A stretch of DNA of 6,398 nt. Origin: Methanomassiliicoccaceae archaeon. GTDB lineage: Archaea; Thermoplasmatota; Thermoplasmata; Methanomassiliicoccales; UBA472. Both the position numbers and the translations under genes were made by a program. The notes below the pieces were generated by a model, which was given only the letters and a program-made list of their open reading frames with translations, did no database searches and had not been told where the DNA came from. The stretch lies in assembly GCA_016919565.1 (NCBI GenBank), contig JACXTO010000045.1:1-6398 (forward strand). Reading direction: 5' to 3'. Shown here one piece after another: positions 1 to 5,788 of the stretch (within the stretch, counting starts at the first letter, position 1; every line of letters starts with the position of its first letter).

Positions 1-1976
1 GTGATGCGCGAGGAATCGGCGACCGCGATCTGCGCGGCGATCTTAGTAGCGGAGGATACGTGCCATAGGCCTCCAGAGAGAACGAGTATCCTCTCTGGCT
101 TGAGCTTCTCCTCGGCGCGAAGGACGATCACGTCGCACGGGCTCTGCTTGAGGATCTCATCGGTCTTGCGGCCGAGCACCCTCTTCTTGGTGTAGGTGTA
201 GCCCTTCCAGCCGATGACGATCATGTTGGCCTTCTCCTCTTTGGCGGTGTCGATGATGGCGGTCGTCACGTCGTGCGAGATGGAGACGACGGCTCGAGTG
301 GGCACGCCCTTGGCGTCCGCCACCCGCCTGAGCTTCTCCAGCATCCTCTTGCGTTCCTCGACCACCCTCTTGGAGACGGCGTCCATCGGGACCGCGGTCG
401 GGACCTCCACCACCGTCATCAGCAGCAGCTCGCCGCCGTTGTTCTCGGCGATGATGGCGCCGAGCTCGACAAGCGCCGTGGCCTTGGGATCGTCCACCGG
501 GATGAGGACGCGGTACCTCTCCAGCTGCTCTGGGCTGAGAGCCACCTGCGCCGGCGCCTCGATGCGCTCGATCTCCACCCGGCCCTTGGCGAAGTAGTGC
601 AGCAGCAGACCCAGCAGGATGACGGCGAAGGCGAGCCACCAGGCGTAGGGCTCATAGAAGAACAATGTCGCCGCCAGGAAGAGCTTGGTCGCGATGCCTG
701 CCAAGGGGATGTAAGGGAACCAGGGGGTGATGAAATGCCGTTTGACCTCTGGCCTCCTCTTGCGCAACGTGATCGCCGCGACGTTGACCAGCGTGAAAAG
801 CAGGAGGATGAGGATGTCCGCCATCGAGGCCACCTGGTTCAACGGCAGGACGACCGCTGCCATGACGATTATGGCGCCGCTGATGAACAACGCAGCCCCT
901 GGCGTCTGGTTCTTCGGATGGAGCTTCCCGAAGATGAGAGGCAGGTTGCCGTCCCGCCCCATCGCGAAGGACACGCGTGATGCGGAGAACACCACCGAAT
1001 TGACGGCGGCGATGGAACCGATGATGATGCCGATGGAGATGAGCGCGCCACCGAGGAACGGAATGCTGATTACGTTGGCCGCGACAATTAGAGCATCCTG
1101 CCCCAGTCCGGCGTTCGACATCGCGACCATCTCATTGTAGCCCAGCACCCCCAGGGTGACCACGGCGATGACCAGGAAGAGCCCGCAGCTTATCGCGATG
1201 CACAGGAACATGGCACGGGGGATGGTCCTCTCCGGGTCCTTGGCCTCCTCTCCCGTCTGCGCTACGACCTCGTACCCCTCGAAGATCATGAAGGTGAAGG
1301 CCATCGAGGTCGCGATGCTCATGTAGCCGAAGGGGATGAACGGCGTGTAGGCATCGGATGCGACATTTCCACCCAGCAGATAACCGACGGCGAAGAGTAC
1401 GTAGATGACGATGATGCCGATCAGGAACACCGAGATGATGATCTCTGAGCGCCCGGCGCCCTTCACGCCCCTATAATTGACGTAGATGAATGCTGTGGCG
1501 ATGATCGCCGCGAAGATCTTGGCGATCGTCTCGGGATCGAGCCCGAAGAAGACGACGTTGTACTGGGCGAGCAGCGCGCTGACGCCCCATCCGAAGCCGA
1601 TGGCATAGACGGCGCAGGCGATGCAGTGCCCCACCCACGACATCCAGCCGCCGAGGAATCCCAAGGGGGGGAAGAGGCCTTCATTGACCCACAGATACCC
1701 CCCTCCGGTCTCCGGGAAGGCGCTGGACAGCTCGGCATAGGCCATCGCCGTGAACAGCGTCACCACCAGATTGAGAACGAACGCCAGGATTATCGCGGGT
1801 CCGGCGATTCCGACGGCGGAGCCGATGAGGATGAAGATGGTGGAACCGATGTTCGGGCCGATACCGATCATCAATACCTCGAGCAGGCCAAGGTCACGAC
1901 GAAGGGTGACCTGGACCTCACCTCCCCCATTTTCCGTTTTGGCCTCCAAGCCAGAGACCTCGACCTTTTCGGCCAT
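1..1976 (-). CDS. APC-family amino-acid permease fused to universal stress protein (USP) domains, C-terminus cut by window edge
   Basis: This is an inner-membrane secondary transporter of the amino acid-polyamine-organocation superfamily; the substrate cannot be read from sequence. 658 codons are visible without a frameshift and no stop is reached. Residues 1-30 are a cytoplasmic tail. About 12 hydrophobic segments follow between residues 33 and 463. TM1 carries the unwound-helix motif IGIGPNIGSTIF (37-48), TM6 has FEGYEVVAQTGEE (232-244), and the TM8 region has ASRVSFAMGRDG (332-343). A soluble USP domain spans about 487-622: it opens with strand VLIPVDD (490-496) and holds a G-x2-G-x9-G nucleotide-loop pattern at G589, G592 and G602. 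A second USP repeat starts near residue 627 (ERILVLSGG) and is cut at residue 658. The ATG at 1976 is chosen because an in-frame TAG lies two codons upstream. APC-USP fusions are known in archaea and bacteria, where the USP part is thought to regulate transport by binding nucleotide; that role is inferred here. Confidence 0.93.
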   Translation of the reverse strand, partial: MAEKVEVSGLEAKTENGGGEVQVTLRRDLGLLEVLMIGIGPNIGSTIFILIGSAVGIAGPAIILAFVLNLVVTLFTAMAYAELSSAFPETGGGYLWVNEGLFPPLGFLGGWMSWVGHCIACAVYAIGFGWGVSALLAQYNVVFFGLDPETIAKIFAAIIATAFIYVNYRGVKGAGRSEIIISVFLIGIIVIYVLFAVGYLLGGNVASDAYTPFIPFGYMSIATSMAFTFMIFEGYEVVAQTGEEAKDPERTIPRAMFLCIAISCGLFLVIAVVTLGVLGYNEMVAMSNAGLGQDALIVAANVISIPFLGGALISIGIIIGSIAAVNSVVFSASRVSFAMGRDGNLPLIFGKLHPKNQTPGAALFISGAIIVMAAVVLPLNQVASMADILILLLFTLVNVAAITLRKRRPEVKRHFITPWFPYIPLAGIATKLFLAATLFFYEPYAWWLAFAVILLGLLLHYFAKGRVEIERIEAPAQVALSPEQLERYRVLIPVDDPKATALVELGAIIAENNGGELLLMTVVEVPTAVPMDAVSKRVVEERKRMLEKLRRVADAKGVPTRAVVSISHDVTTAIIDTAKEEKANMIVIGWKGYTYTKKRVLGRKTDEILKQSPCDVIVLRAEEKLKPERILVLSGGLWHVSSATKIAAQIAVADSSRI

Positions 1977-1981
1977 GCCCT

Positions 1982-2013
1982 AATCGGCCTTTATCAAGAG
2001 GGGTCATGATAAT
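1982..2013 (-). promoter_or_regulatory. Possible TATA-like promoter of the permease gene
   Basis: Read on the minus strand, ATTATCA at 2013-2007 is the best TATA-like element upstream of the permease. It begins 36-37 nt before the ATG, so a start site about 30 nt after it would leave a leader of roughly six bases. No Shine-Dalgarno sequence of convincing strength precedes the ATG. The match is weak, and read-through from the DUF2099 gene upstream is an equally possible source of transcript, because no oligo-T terminator is visible in the 111-bp gap (1977-2087). Confidence 0.25.
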
Positions 2014-2087
2014 CCTTTGCATGAACCTCCGACTCCTGGCCGCCACCCGATCTAGGAAGTAGCGGATGGCCTCGACCATTGCTGAGC

Positions 2088-2948
2088 TCAAAGCAGCGGC
2101 CGTGGCTGGCGCTCGTCATCCAACCGCGGCAGCTTCGCCCTTTGGACCAGGAACTGGTCGGGCATGCTCAATGCGCGATTGAGGATGATCTGCTTGCCGA
2201 GCTGCGTCATCGCGAAGACCGGGATCCCAGTGCCTATCTGCATCAGGGCCTTGGGCCCGATCACGTCGCGCACCGCCTTCGAGGCGCAGGCCCACACGAT
2301 GTCGCAGCTCTTTGCCAGTCGCTCCGCTTGCGCCTCATCGATGCCGGTGCTGTGCACCGCCATTATCAGCGCCTCGGCCCTCAGCCTCTTTGCCAGCTCG
2401 CGGATCTTCTCCGCGTCCTCCGGCCTCGAGGCGACCACGGTCACGGCCACGCGAGAGTAGCCGGCCTTTACCGCCTTCTGGAAGCCCTTCACCTGGTCGA
2501 TGGTGCATTTCTTGTCCAGTATGAAGCTGCCTCGGCAGAGCAGGCCCCTCCGGACCTCCGGGATCGGCGTGGTCGAGACTATTCCGGTCATGTGGGCCCC
2601 GACCGTCTCTACCACTTCAGGCTGGGTTATCACCACAGTGCCGACCCCTTCGCAGACGGATACCGCGGCATCGAGCAGGCCGTCGCGCATGGCGTCCATG
2701 ATCATCTCGGACGCGCCGAAGGACACCGGGTCGTCGACCAGGTTGAAATTCCGATCGGAAGTGTACATGCCCAGATCCTTGATGTGGGATTCCAGCACCT
2801 CCTTCACAGTTCCCCGGTCCTCCTCCTCGCACCCGTAAAGATGCGAGCGCAGGGGGCATCGTTTGATGAGAGGGTCCGAAAGCACCTCCACCTTGCCGTC
2901 CTCGATCCGGACCCGGCTCTTGGCGACCTCGATCTCATGCCGTCCCAT
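2088..2948 (-). CDS. DUF2099 family / methanogenesis marker protein 8
   Basis: This 286-residue soluble protein has no signal peptide or membrane segment. I recognise it as the DUF2099 family, also called methanogenesis marker 8, which is found mainly in methanogens and whose biochemical role I do not know to be established. Family-like landmarks in order are KRCPL (29-33), VSFGASE (75-81), LLDAAVSVCEGVGTVVIT (91-108), TTPIPEV (126-132), VAVTVVAS (167-174), AVHSTGID (197-204), CDIVWACAS (215-223) and GTGIPVFAMTQLGK (239-252). Seven cysteines are present (31, 40, 99, 138, 148, 215, 221), with C31, C99 and C221 lying inside conserved-looking motifs. The last 20 or so residues are a basic, proline-containing tail that looks lineage-specific. 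The ATG at 2948 follows a good ribosome binding site and starts 9 bp after the GNAT stop codon, so the two genes are probably co-transcribed. The family call is confident; the function is unknown. Confidence 0.88.
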   Translation of the reverse strand: MGRHEIEVAKSRVRIEDGKVEVLSDPLIKRCPLRSHLYGCEEEDRGTVKEVLESHIKDLGMYTSDRNFNLVDDPVSFGASEMIMDAMRDGLLDAAVSVCEGVGTVVITQPEVVETVGAHMTGIVSTTPIPEVRRGLLCRGSFILDKKCTIDQVKGFQKAVKAGYSRVAVTVVASRPEDAEKIRELAKRLRAEALIMAVHSTGIDEAQAERLAKSCDIVWACASKAVRDVIGPKALMQIGTGIPVFAMTQLGKQIILNRALSMPDQFLVQRAKLPRLDDERQPRPLL

Positions 2949-2954
2949 CGCGCT

Positions 2955-2960
2955 TCCTCA
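2955..2960 (-). promoter_or_regulatory. Shine-Dalgarno site overlapping the GNAT stop codon, for the DUF2099 start
   Basis: Minus-strand sequence TGAGGAAGCGCGATG contains GAGGA ending 6-7 nt before the DUF2099 ATG. The first two of its bases (GA) are part of the TGA stop of the upstream GNAT gene. This fixes the ATG at 2948 as the start and fits translational coupling within one transcript. Confidence 0.6.
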
Positions 2961-3404
2961 TTTCAGACCGAACTGCTTGCGCATTGTAAGATTGTTTCGA
3001 CGCCTGGAGGCCAAGCGGTAGCCTAGATGGCGATAGAATCCGATGGCCTGCTCGTTGGTCGATTGGACGCAAAGCTCCACGCCTTCCAGGCCCGAGCGGA
3101 TCGCCGACTCCTCGACGCGCTCCATCATGAATCGCCCCAGACCCTTGCCTTGGTGCTGTTTCTCCAATTGGATGGAGACGATGAAGATGTAATCCTCCAT
3201 TTGATCCAGGACGTGGTAGCCGACAACCTTCTGGCCCTCGAGCGCCACCTCGATCAAAAGGTTGGCGTCCATCAACGTCTCGAGGAGCGTCTCGTCCCGC
3301 CACTCCACGCCCCACGCAGAAAGGATGATCTGCGCCATGTTCTCCCTGGTGATCCTGACCAGCTCAGGTATGTCCGAACGCCGCAGAGAGGTGAAGTCGA
3401 GCAC
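2958..3404 (-). CDS. GNAT-family N-acetyltransferase
   Basis: This is a 148-residue cytoplasmic enzyme with a single GNAT fold, expected to transfer an acetyl group from acetyl-CoA to an amine; the acceptor cannot be told from sequence. Motif A spans about 76-95, with the pyrophosphate-binding loop QHQGKGLG (83-90) fitting Q/R-x-x-G-x-G/A. Motif B covers about 110-131, with ELCVQSTNEQAIGFYRHLGY: the asparagine at 117 and the FYRHLGY segment (123-129) are typical of the family. The length is normal for a stand-alone GNAT, and the C-terminus ends in a basic stretch (RRRNNLTMRKQ). Translation appears to begin at a GTG (3404); the alternative ATG at 3439 is out of frame. It is probably the first gene of an operon with DUF2099, and it is divergent from the HesB gene. 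Similarity to protein N-acetyltransferases of the RimI type is only general, so I assign no symbol. Confidence 0.88.
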   Translation of the reverse strand: MLDFTSLRRSDIPELVRITRENMAQIILSAWGVEWRDETLLETLMDANLLIEVALEGQKVVGYHVLDQMEDYIFIVSIQLEKQHQGKGLGRFMMERVEESAIRSGLEGVELCVQSTNEQAIGFYRHLGYRLASRRRNNLTMRKQFGLK

Positions 3405-3437
3405 GCGGGACCCTTCGCTCCTAATATCGAGGCGCTC

Positions 3438-3443
3438 ATTAAA
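3438..3443 (-). promoter_or_regulatory. Possible TATA box for the GNAT-DUF2099 operon
   Basis: Minus-strand TTTAAT starts 39 nt before the GTG start of the GNAT gene, which would put the transcription start roughly 9 nt upstream of the GTG. The stronger TTTATTTAAAA element near 3514-3528 also reads as TATA-like on this strand, but it would leave a leader of more than 80 nt. Confidence 0.3.
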
Positions 3444-3512
3444 GCTATCGCAGGCCTGATTGCATCTGGCTATGCGGAAATCTTACCGTTTGCATCATTC
3501 ATTTAGAGAAGG

Positions 3513-3521
3513 TTTTAAATA
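3513..3521 (+). promoter_or_regulatory. Strong archaeal TATA box for the IscA/HesB gene
   Basis: TTTTAAATA is preceded by the purine-rich GAGAAGG, which resembles a BRE (TFB recognition) element. A start site about 25-30 nt downstream would fall near 3543. That gives a leader of about 15 nt if translation begins at ATG 3559, or almost none if it begins at GTG 3547. The box sits in the AT-rich divergent region between the minus-strand and plus-strand halves. Confidence 0.55.
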
Positions 3522-3545
3522 AAACTTTATGATGTTCATGAGCTA

Positions 3546-3550
3546 GGTGA
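3546..3550 (+). promoter_or_regulatory. GGTGA ribosome binding site deciding the IscA/HesB start
   Basis: GGTGA, a common archaeal Shine-Dalgarno form, ends 8 nt before the ATG at 3559. The same bases contain the GTG (3547) that could be read as an alternative, in-frame start four codons earlier. Because GGTGA is spaced ideally for the ATG, I read it as a binding site rather than as a start codon. Confidence 0.5.
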
Positions 3551-3558
3551 ACAACCTT

Positions 3559-3879
3559 ATGGTAACTGTTACCCCAGAAGCGGTCAAGTACATAAACGAC
3601 CTGCTGGCGAAGAACAACAAGCAGGGATACGGCATCAGGATCTACCTCCAGGGCACGGGCTGCTCTGGTCCTCAGTTCGGGATGTCATTCCAGGAAGGGA
3701 AGAAGGAGACCGACGTGGAGCAGAAGGCGGACGGCTTCTCGCTCTACTACGACGACGAGACGAGCACCTTGCTCCAGGAGTGCTCCGTGGATTTCATCGA
3801 CACCCCTTACGGATCGGGGCTCATCGTCAACAACCCCAACGCCGCTGGATGCGACAGCTGCGGCGGCAGCTGCCACTAA
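3559..3879 (+). CDS. A-type iron-sulfur cluster carrier (IscA/HesB/ErpA family)
   Basis: This is a small cytoplasmic scaffold or carrier expected to bind iron or a [2Fe-2S]/[4Fe-4S] cluster and pass it to target proteins. Counted from ATG 3559 it is 106 residues, close to the roughly 107 of E. coli IscA. It starts MVTVTPEAVKYI, matching the usual A-type opening. The first conserved cysteine falls at 35 in GTGCSGPQFGMSF, the same number as in E. coli IscA. The FIDTPYGSGLIVNNPN segment (79-94) precedes a cysteine-rich tail GCDSCGGSCH with C98, C101 and C105, in place of the usual CGCG-type ending; C75 is an extra cysteine. An in-frame GTG at 3547 could add four residues, but the length, the cysteine register and the GGTGA spacing favour 3559. 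No other Fe-S assembly gene lies in the window. It is divergent from the GNAT operon and is followed 58 bp later by hef. Confidence 0.9.
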   Translation: MVTVTPEAVKYINDLLAKNNKQGYGIRIYLQGTGCSGPQFGMSFQEGKKETDVEQKADGFSLYYDDETSTLLQECSVDFIDTPYGSGLIVNNPNAAGCDSCGGSCH

Positions 3880-3903
3880 ACCACTATCAAACACCTTACA
3901 CAA

Positions 3904-3917
3904 ATCTTCTTTTAATC
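3904..3917 (+). promoter_or_regulatory. TATA-like element of the hef gene, overlapping a T-rich stretch that may end the HesB transcript
   Basis: TCTTCTTTTAATC contains TTTTAATC starting 27-28 nt before the GTG at 3938. This suits a leaderless transcript that begins at or next to the start codon. The same T-rich run lies 25-35 bp after the HesB stop codon and could act as a weak archaeal terminator. No hairpin precedes it. Confidence 0.45.
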
Positions 3918-3937
3918 GGCTTGGCATGTGAACGAAC

Positions 3938-5539
3938 GTGTTCGTCGAGCATCCGCTCATCACCATGGAAACGGTGGAGGAGCGAGAGTACCAATCCTCT
4001 CTTTCCAGGATCGCGTCCAAGGAATCGACGCTGATCGTCCTGCCGACGGGCATGGGCAAGACGGTCATCGCTCTGAGGGTCATAGCGGAGGTCCTGTCCA
4101 AGAAGGGCGGGAAGGCCCTCTTCCTGGCCCCGACCAAGCCGCTGGTGGAGCAGCACGCCTGCTTCCTTCGCGAGCATCTGGTCGGCAAGAAGGTGGCGGT
4201 CATGACCGGCGAGGTCGCGCCTGAGGAGAGGGAACTTCTGTGGTTGGAGAACGACGTCATCGCCTCTACCCCTCAGGTCGTCGCCAATGACATCAGGACC
4301 GAGAGGGCGAGCCTGCAGAAGGTCAAGCTGATCATCTTCGACGAGGCGCATCGGGCGGTCGGCGATTACGCTTATGTGAGCGTGGCGGCCGAATATCGTC
4401 AATTCTCGGGGCTGGTTCTCGGAATGACCGCCTCACCAGGATCGAGCGGCTCCCGCATCAAGGAAGTATGCGAGAACCTGGGCATCGAACGTATCGAGGT
4501 CCGTTCCGAGACCGATCCAGACGTGGTGAAGTACGTCCACGACATCCAGATGGATTGGGTCGAGGTCGAGGTGCCGCTCGAGATGAAGCGCATTATCTTC
4601 GTCCTCAGGAATCTGTATGACGAGTACATATCCAGATTGACCAAGTTCGGGGTGGTGGACAGGAAGCGCCCGATGACTCGCAAGTACCTCCTCGAGATCG
4701 GGAACTCGCTCCAAGCCCGAAGCCGTGGGGGGGAGAAGCACCGCAACCTCTTCCAGGCGATGAGCCTGCAGGCGATGGCGATAAAGGTCGACCATGCGCT
4801 GGAGATGGCCGAGACGCAGGGTGCGACAGCGTTGCGCAACTACCTTCATGGATTGCAGGAAGAGGCGACCTCGGACGAAGGCAGCAAGGCATCGCGCACC
4901 ATCGCCTCCTCCGCGCAGTTCATCAAGGTCCAGGAGATGCTGTTGACGCTCAAGGTGGAGCATCCCAAATTGGCAAAGGTCATGACCATCGCTTCCTGGC
5001 AGGTGCATGAGAAGCCTGATTCCAGAGTGATCGTCTTCACCCATTTCCGCGACACCGCCGACCTGATGGCGGCGAAGCTGGCGACGGTAGATGGCGTCAG
5101 AGTGGTGAAGCTCGTCGGCCAATCCAAGCATAGCGGCGAGAAAGGGCTCAAGCAGAAGGAGCAGGTCGGCGTGCTGGACCGTTTCAGAAGCGGCGAGTTC
5201 AACACCCTGGTGGCCACGAGCGTGGGCGAGGAAGGATTGGACGTTGCATCGACCGATTTGGTCATCTTCTACGAGCCAGTGCCTTCTGAGATAAGGGCGA
5301 TCCAGCGCCGGGGCCGGACCGGGAGGAAGCGATCGGGAAGGGTGGTAGTGCTCATCACCAAAGGCACGCGCGATGAGGCTTACGCCTATGCTTCGCTGAA
5401 CAAAGAGAAATCGATGAAGCGCGGTTTGGCCTCATTGCAACGGAGCATGGACAAGGAGAAGGGGTCGGAGATCGCGAATGAAGAAAAGGGATCACAGGAA
5501 AGCCAGAAAGGACAGCGCTCCCTGTCCGATTTTCCTTGA
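3938..5539 (+). CDS. hef: Hef-type superfamily 2 helicase (FANCM/XPF-family helicase half), no nuclease domain
   Basis: This is an ATP-dependent DNA helicase of the archaeal Hef/FANCM/Mph1 group, which acts on stalled forks and branched DNA. All core motifs are visible: Walker A LPTGMGKT (35-42), Ia LAPTKPLVEQH (63-73), Ib STPQVVAND (110-118), DEAH box IFDEAHRAVG (133-142), III GMTASPGS (162-169), IV VIVFTHFRDTAD, V LVATSVGEEGLDV and VI QRRGRTGR (456-463). The region between the two RecA-like domains (about 210-350) fits the helical insert typical of Hef. Full-length Hef of Thermococcales carries an ERCC4-type nuclease and HhH tail; this protein stops at 533 residues after a polar, charged linker, and no nuclease follows. 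It ends in QRSLSDFP (526-533), which resembles a PCNA-interacting (PIP) box. The GTG start is supported by the N-terminus EHPLI-ME-VEERxYQ, as I recall it from other Hef proteins, and by the TATA spacing; ATG 3965 would remove part of it. It probably forms a single-gene transcript. Confidence 0.93.
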   Translation: MFVEHPLITMETVEEREYQSSLSRIASKESTLIVLPTGMGKTVIALRVIAEVLSKKGGKALFLAPTKPLVEQHACFLREHLVGKKVAVMTGEVAPEERELLWLENDVIASTPQVVANDIRTERASLQKVKLIIFDEAHRAVGDYAYVSVAAEYRQFSGLVLGMTASPGSSGSRIKEVCENLGIERIEVRSETDPDVVKYVHDIQMDWVEVEVPLEMKRIIFVLRNLYDEYISRLTKFGVVDRKRPMTRKYLLEIGNSLQARSRGGEKHRNLFQAMSLQAMAIKVDHALEMAETQGATALRNYLHGLQEEATSDEGSKASRTIASSAQFIKVQEMLLTLKVEHPKLAKVMTIASWQVHEKPDSRVIVFTHFRDTADLMAAKLATVDGVRVVKLVGQSKHSGEKGLKQKEQVGVLDRFRSGEFNTLVATSVGEEGLDVASTDLVIFYEPVPSEIRAIQRRGRTGRKRSGRVVVLITKGTRDEAYAYASLNKEKSMKRGLASLQRSMDKEKGSEIANEEKGSQESQKGQRSLSDFP

Positions 5540-5553
5540 ATGTGGGCCGCAAT

Positions 5554-5578
5554 TGCAGAAGGCACTGCACCGCTTTTT
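5554..5578 (+). terminator. Possible terminator after hef
   Basis: A 5-bp inverted repeat, TGCAG (5554-5558) with CTGCA (5565-5569) and a 6-nt loop, is followed four bases later by TTTTT (5574-5578). It sits 15 bp after the hef stop codon and just before the promoter of the CsbD gene. The stem is short, so the oligo-T run is probably the active part if this is a terminator at all. Confidence 0.4.
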
Positions 5579-5590
5579 CCTGGGCAAACG

Positions 5591-5596
5591 TTTATC
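5591..5596 (+). promoter_or_regulatory. TATA-like box of the CsbD gene
   Basis: TTTATC begins exactly 30 nt before the ATG at 5621 and is preceded by GCAAACG, a plausible BRE. No Shine-Dalgarno sequence precedes that ATG, so a leaderless mRNA is likely. The identical hexamer at identical distance precedes the DNA ligase gene. Confidence 0.5.
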
Positions 5597-5620
5597 AACA
5601 CCACGATGGGTCGAACAAGC

Positions 5621-5788
5621 ATGACTAACGATATTGCGAAGGGAAGGGCCAAGCAGGTCGAGGGACAAGTCCGTAAAGACGTAGGCGATGCGACCAACGA
5701 CCACTCAGAACAGGTAAAGGGAGTGGCCAAGCAAGTGGAAGGAAAGGTCCAAGAGGGTATAGGAAAGATCAAGAGAAAGCTCGAATAA
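5621..5788 (+). CDS. CsbD-family small stress-response protein
   Basis: This is a 55-residue, highly charged, lysine- and glutamine-rich protein lacking cysteine, tryptophan and membrane segments. It matches the CsbD family by its KGxAKQVEGxV pattern. CsbD was first described as a general-stress protein of Bacillus; its molecular role is unclear. The protein is built from two copies of one unit: K7-G22 and K33-G48 share 10 of 16 residues with a period of 26 residues, and the whole is likely helical. In-frame ATGs also exist at 5540 region-upstream sequence and at 5606, but TTTATC lies 30 nt before ATG 5621, and that ATG begins MTNDIAKG, a typical CsbD opening. An upstream start would add a non-family N-terminus. 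The gene is monocistronic, flanked by its own promoter and a strong terminator that suggests high expression. Confidence 0.8.
   Translation: MTNDIAKGRAKQVEGQVRKDVGDATNDHSEQVKGVAKQVEGKVQEGIGKIKRKLE
5639..5764 (+). repeat. Internal 78-bp-period duplication within the CsbD gene
   Basis: Bases 5639-5686 and 5717-5764 encode the two related 16-residue units of the CsbD protein. The DNA copies are also clearly similar, with the shared core GCCAAGCA followed by a GT-GA-GGA pattern. The CsbD family as a whole shows a weaker twofold pattern; here it is unusually clear. Confidence 0.6.

Noticed and set aside
157..1140. Several overlapping open frames on both strands across the permease (for example 273-980 plus, 157-639 minus)
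   Set aside because: The permease frame is continuous for 658 codons and has family motifs throughout; the others are low-complexity shadows rich in R, G, H or S.
1980..1982. In-frame TAG upstream of the permease ATG as a possible pyrrolysine codon, which would matter if the host is a Methanomassiliicoccales member
   Set aside because: An in-frame TGA lies eight codons further upstream and no start codon of note lies between, so there is no extended protein to read through into. The complete genes here stop with TGA or TAA, a sample too small to discuss TAG avoidance.
1918..2079. A 53-codon minus-strand frame beginning MVEAIRYFLDRVAARSRRF between DUF2099 and the permease
   Set aside because: The first half looks protein-like, but the frame overlaps the permease start by 59 bp in another register, ends in G/R/W-rich sequence, and has no family resemblance that I recognise. 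It could be a tiny gene, but I cannot support it.
2079..3026. A 315-residue plus-strand open frame antisense to DUF2099
   Set aside because: It exactly shadows a recognised family on the other strand, and its translation is rich in H, R, L and D with no motif. Long antisense frames are expected in GC-rich DNA with strong third-position bias.
3896..4402. Minus-strand frames of 168-191 residues antisense to HesB and the start of hef
   Set aside because: They cross two clearly identified genes on the plus strand and show no recognisable motif.
5540..5620. N-terminal extension of the CsbD protein (MWAAIAEGTAPLFPGQ...) from an ATG directly after the hef stop codon
   Set aside because: The segment contains the possible hef terminator and the TTTATC promoter, and the family begins at MTNDIAKG, so it is more likely non-coding.
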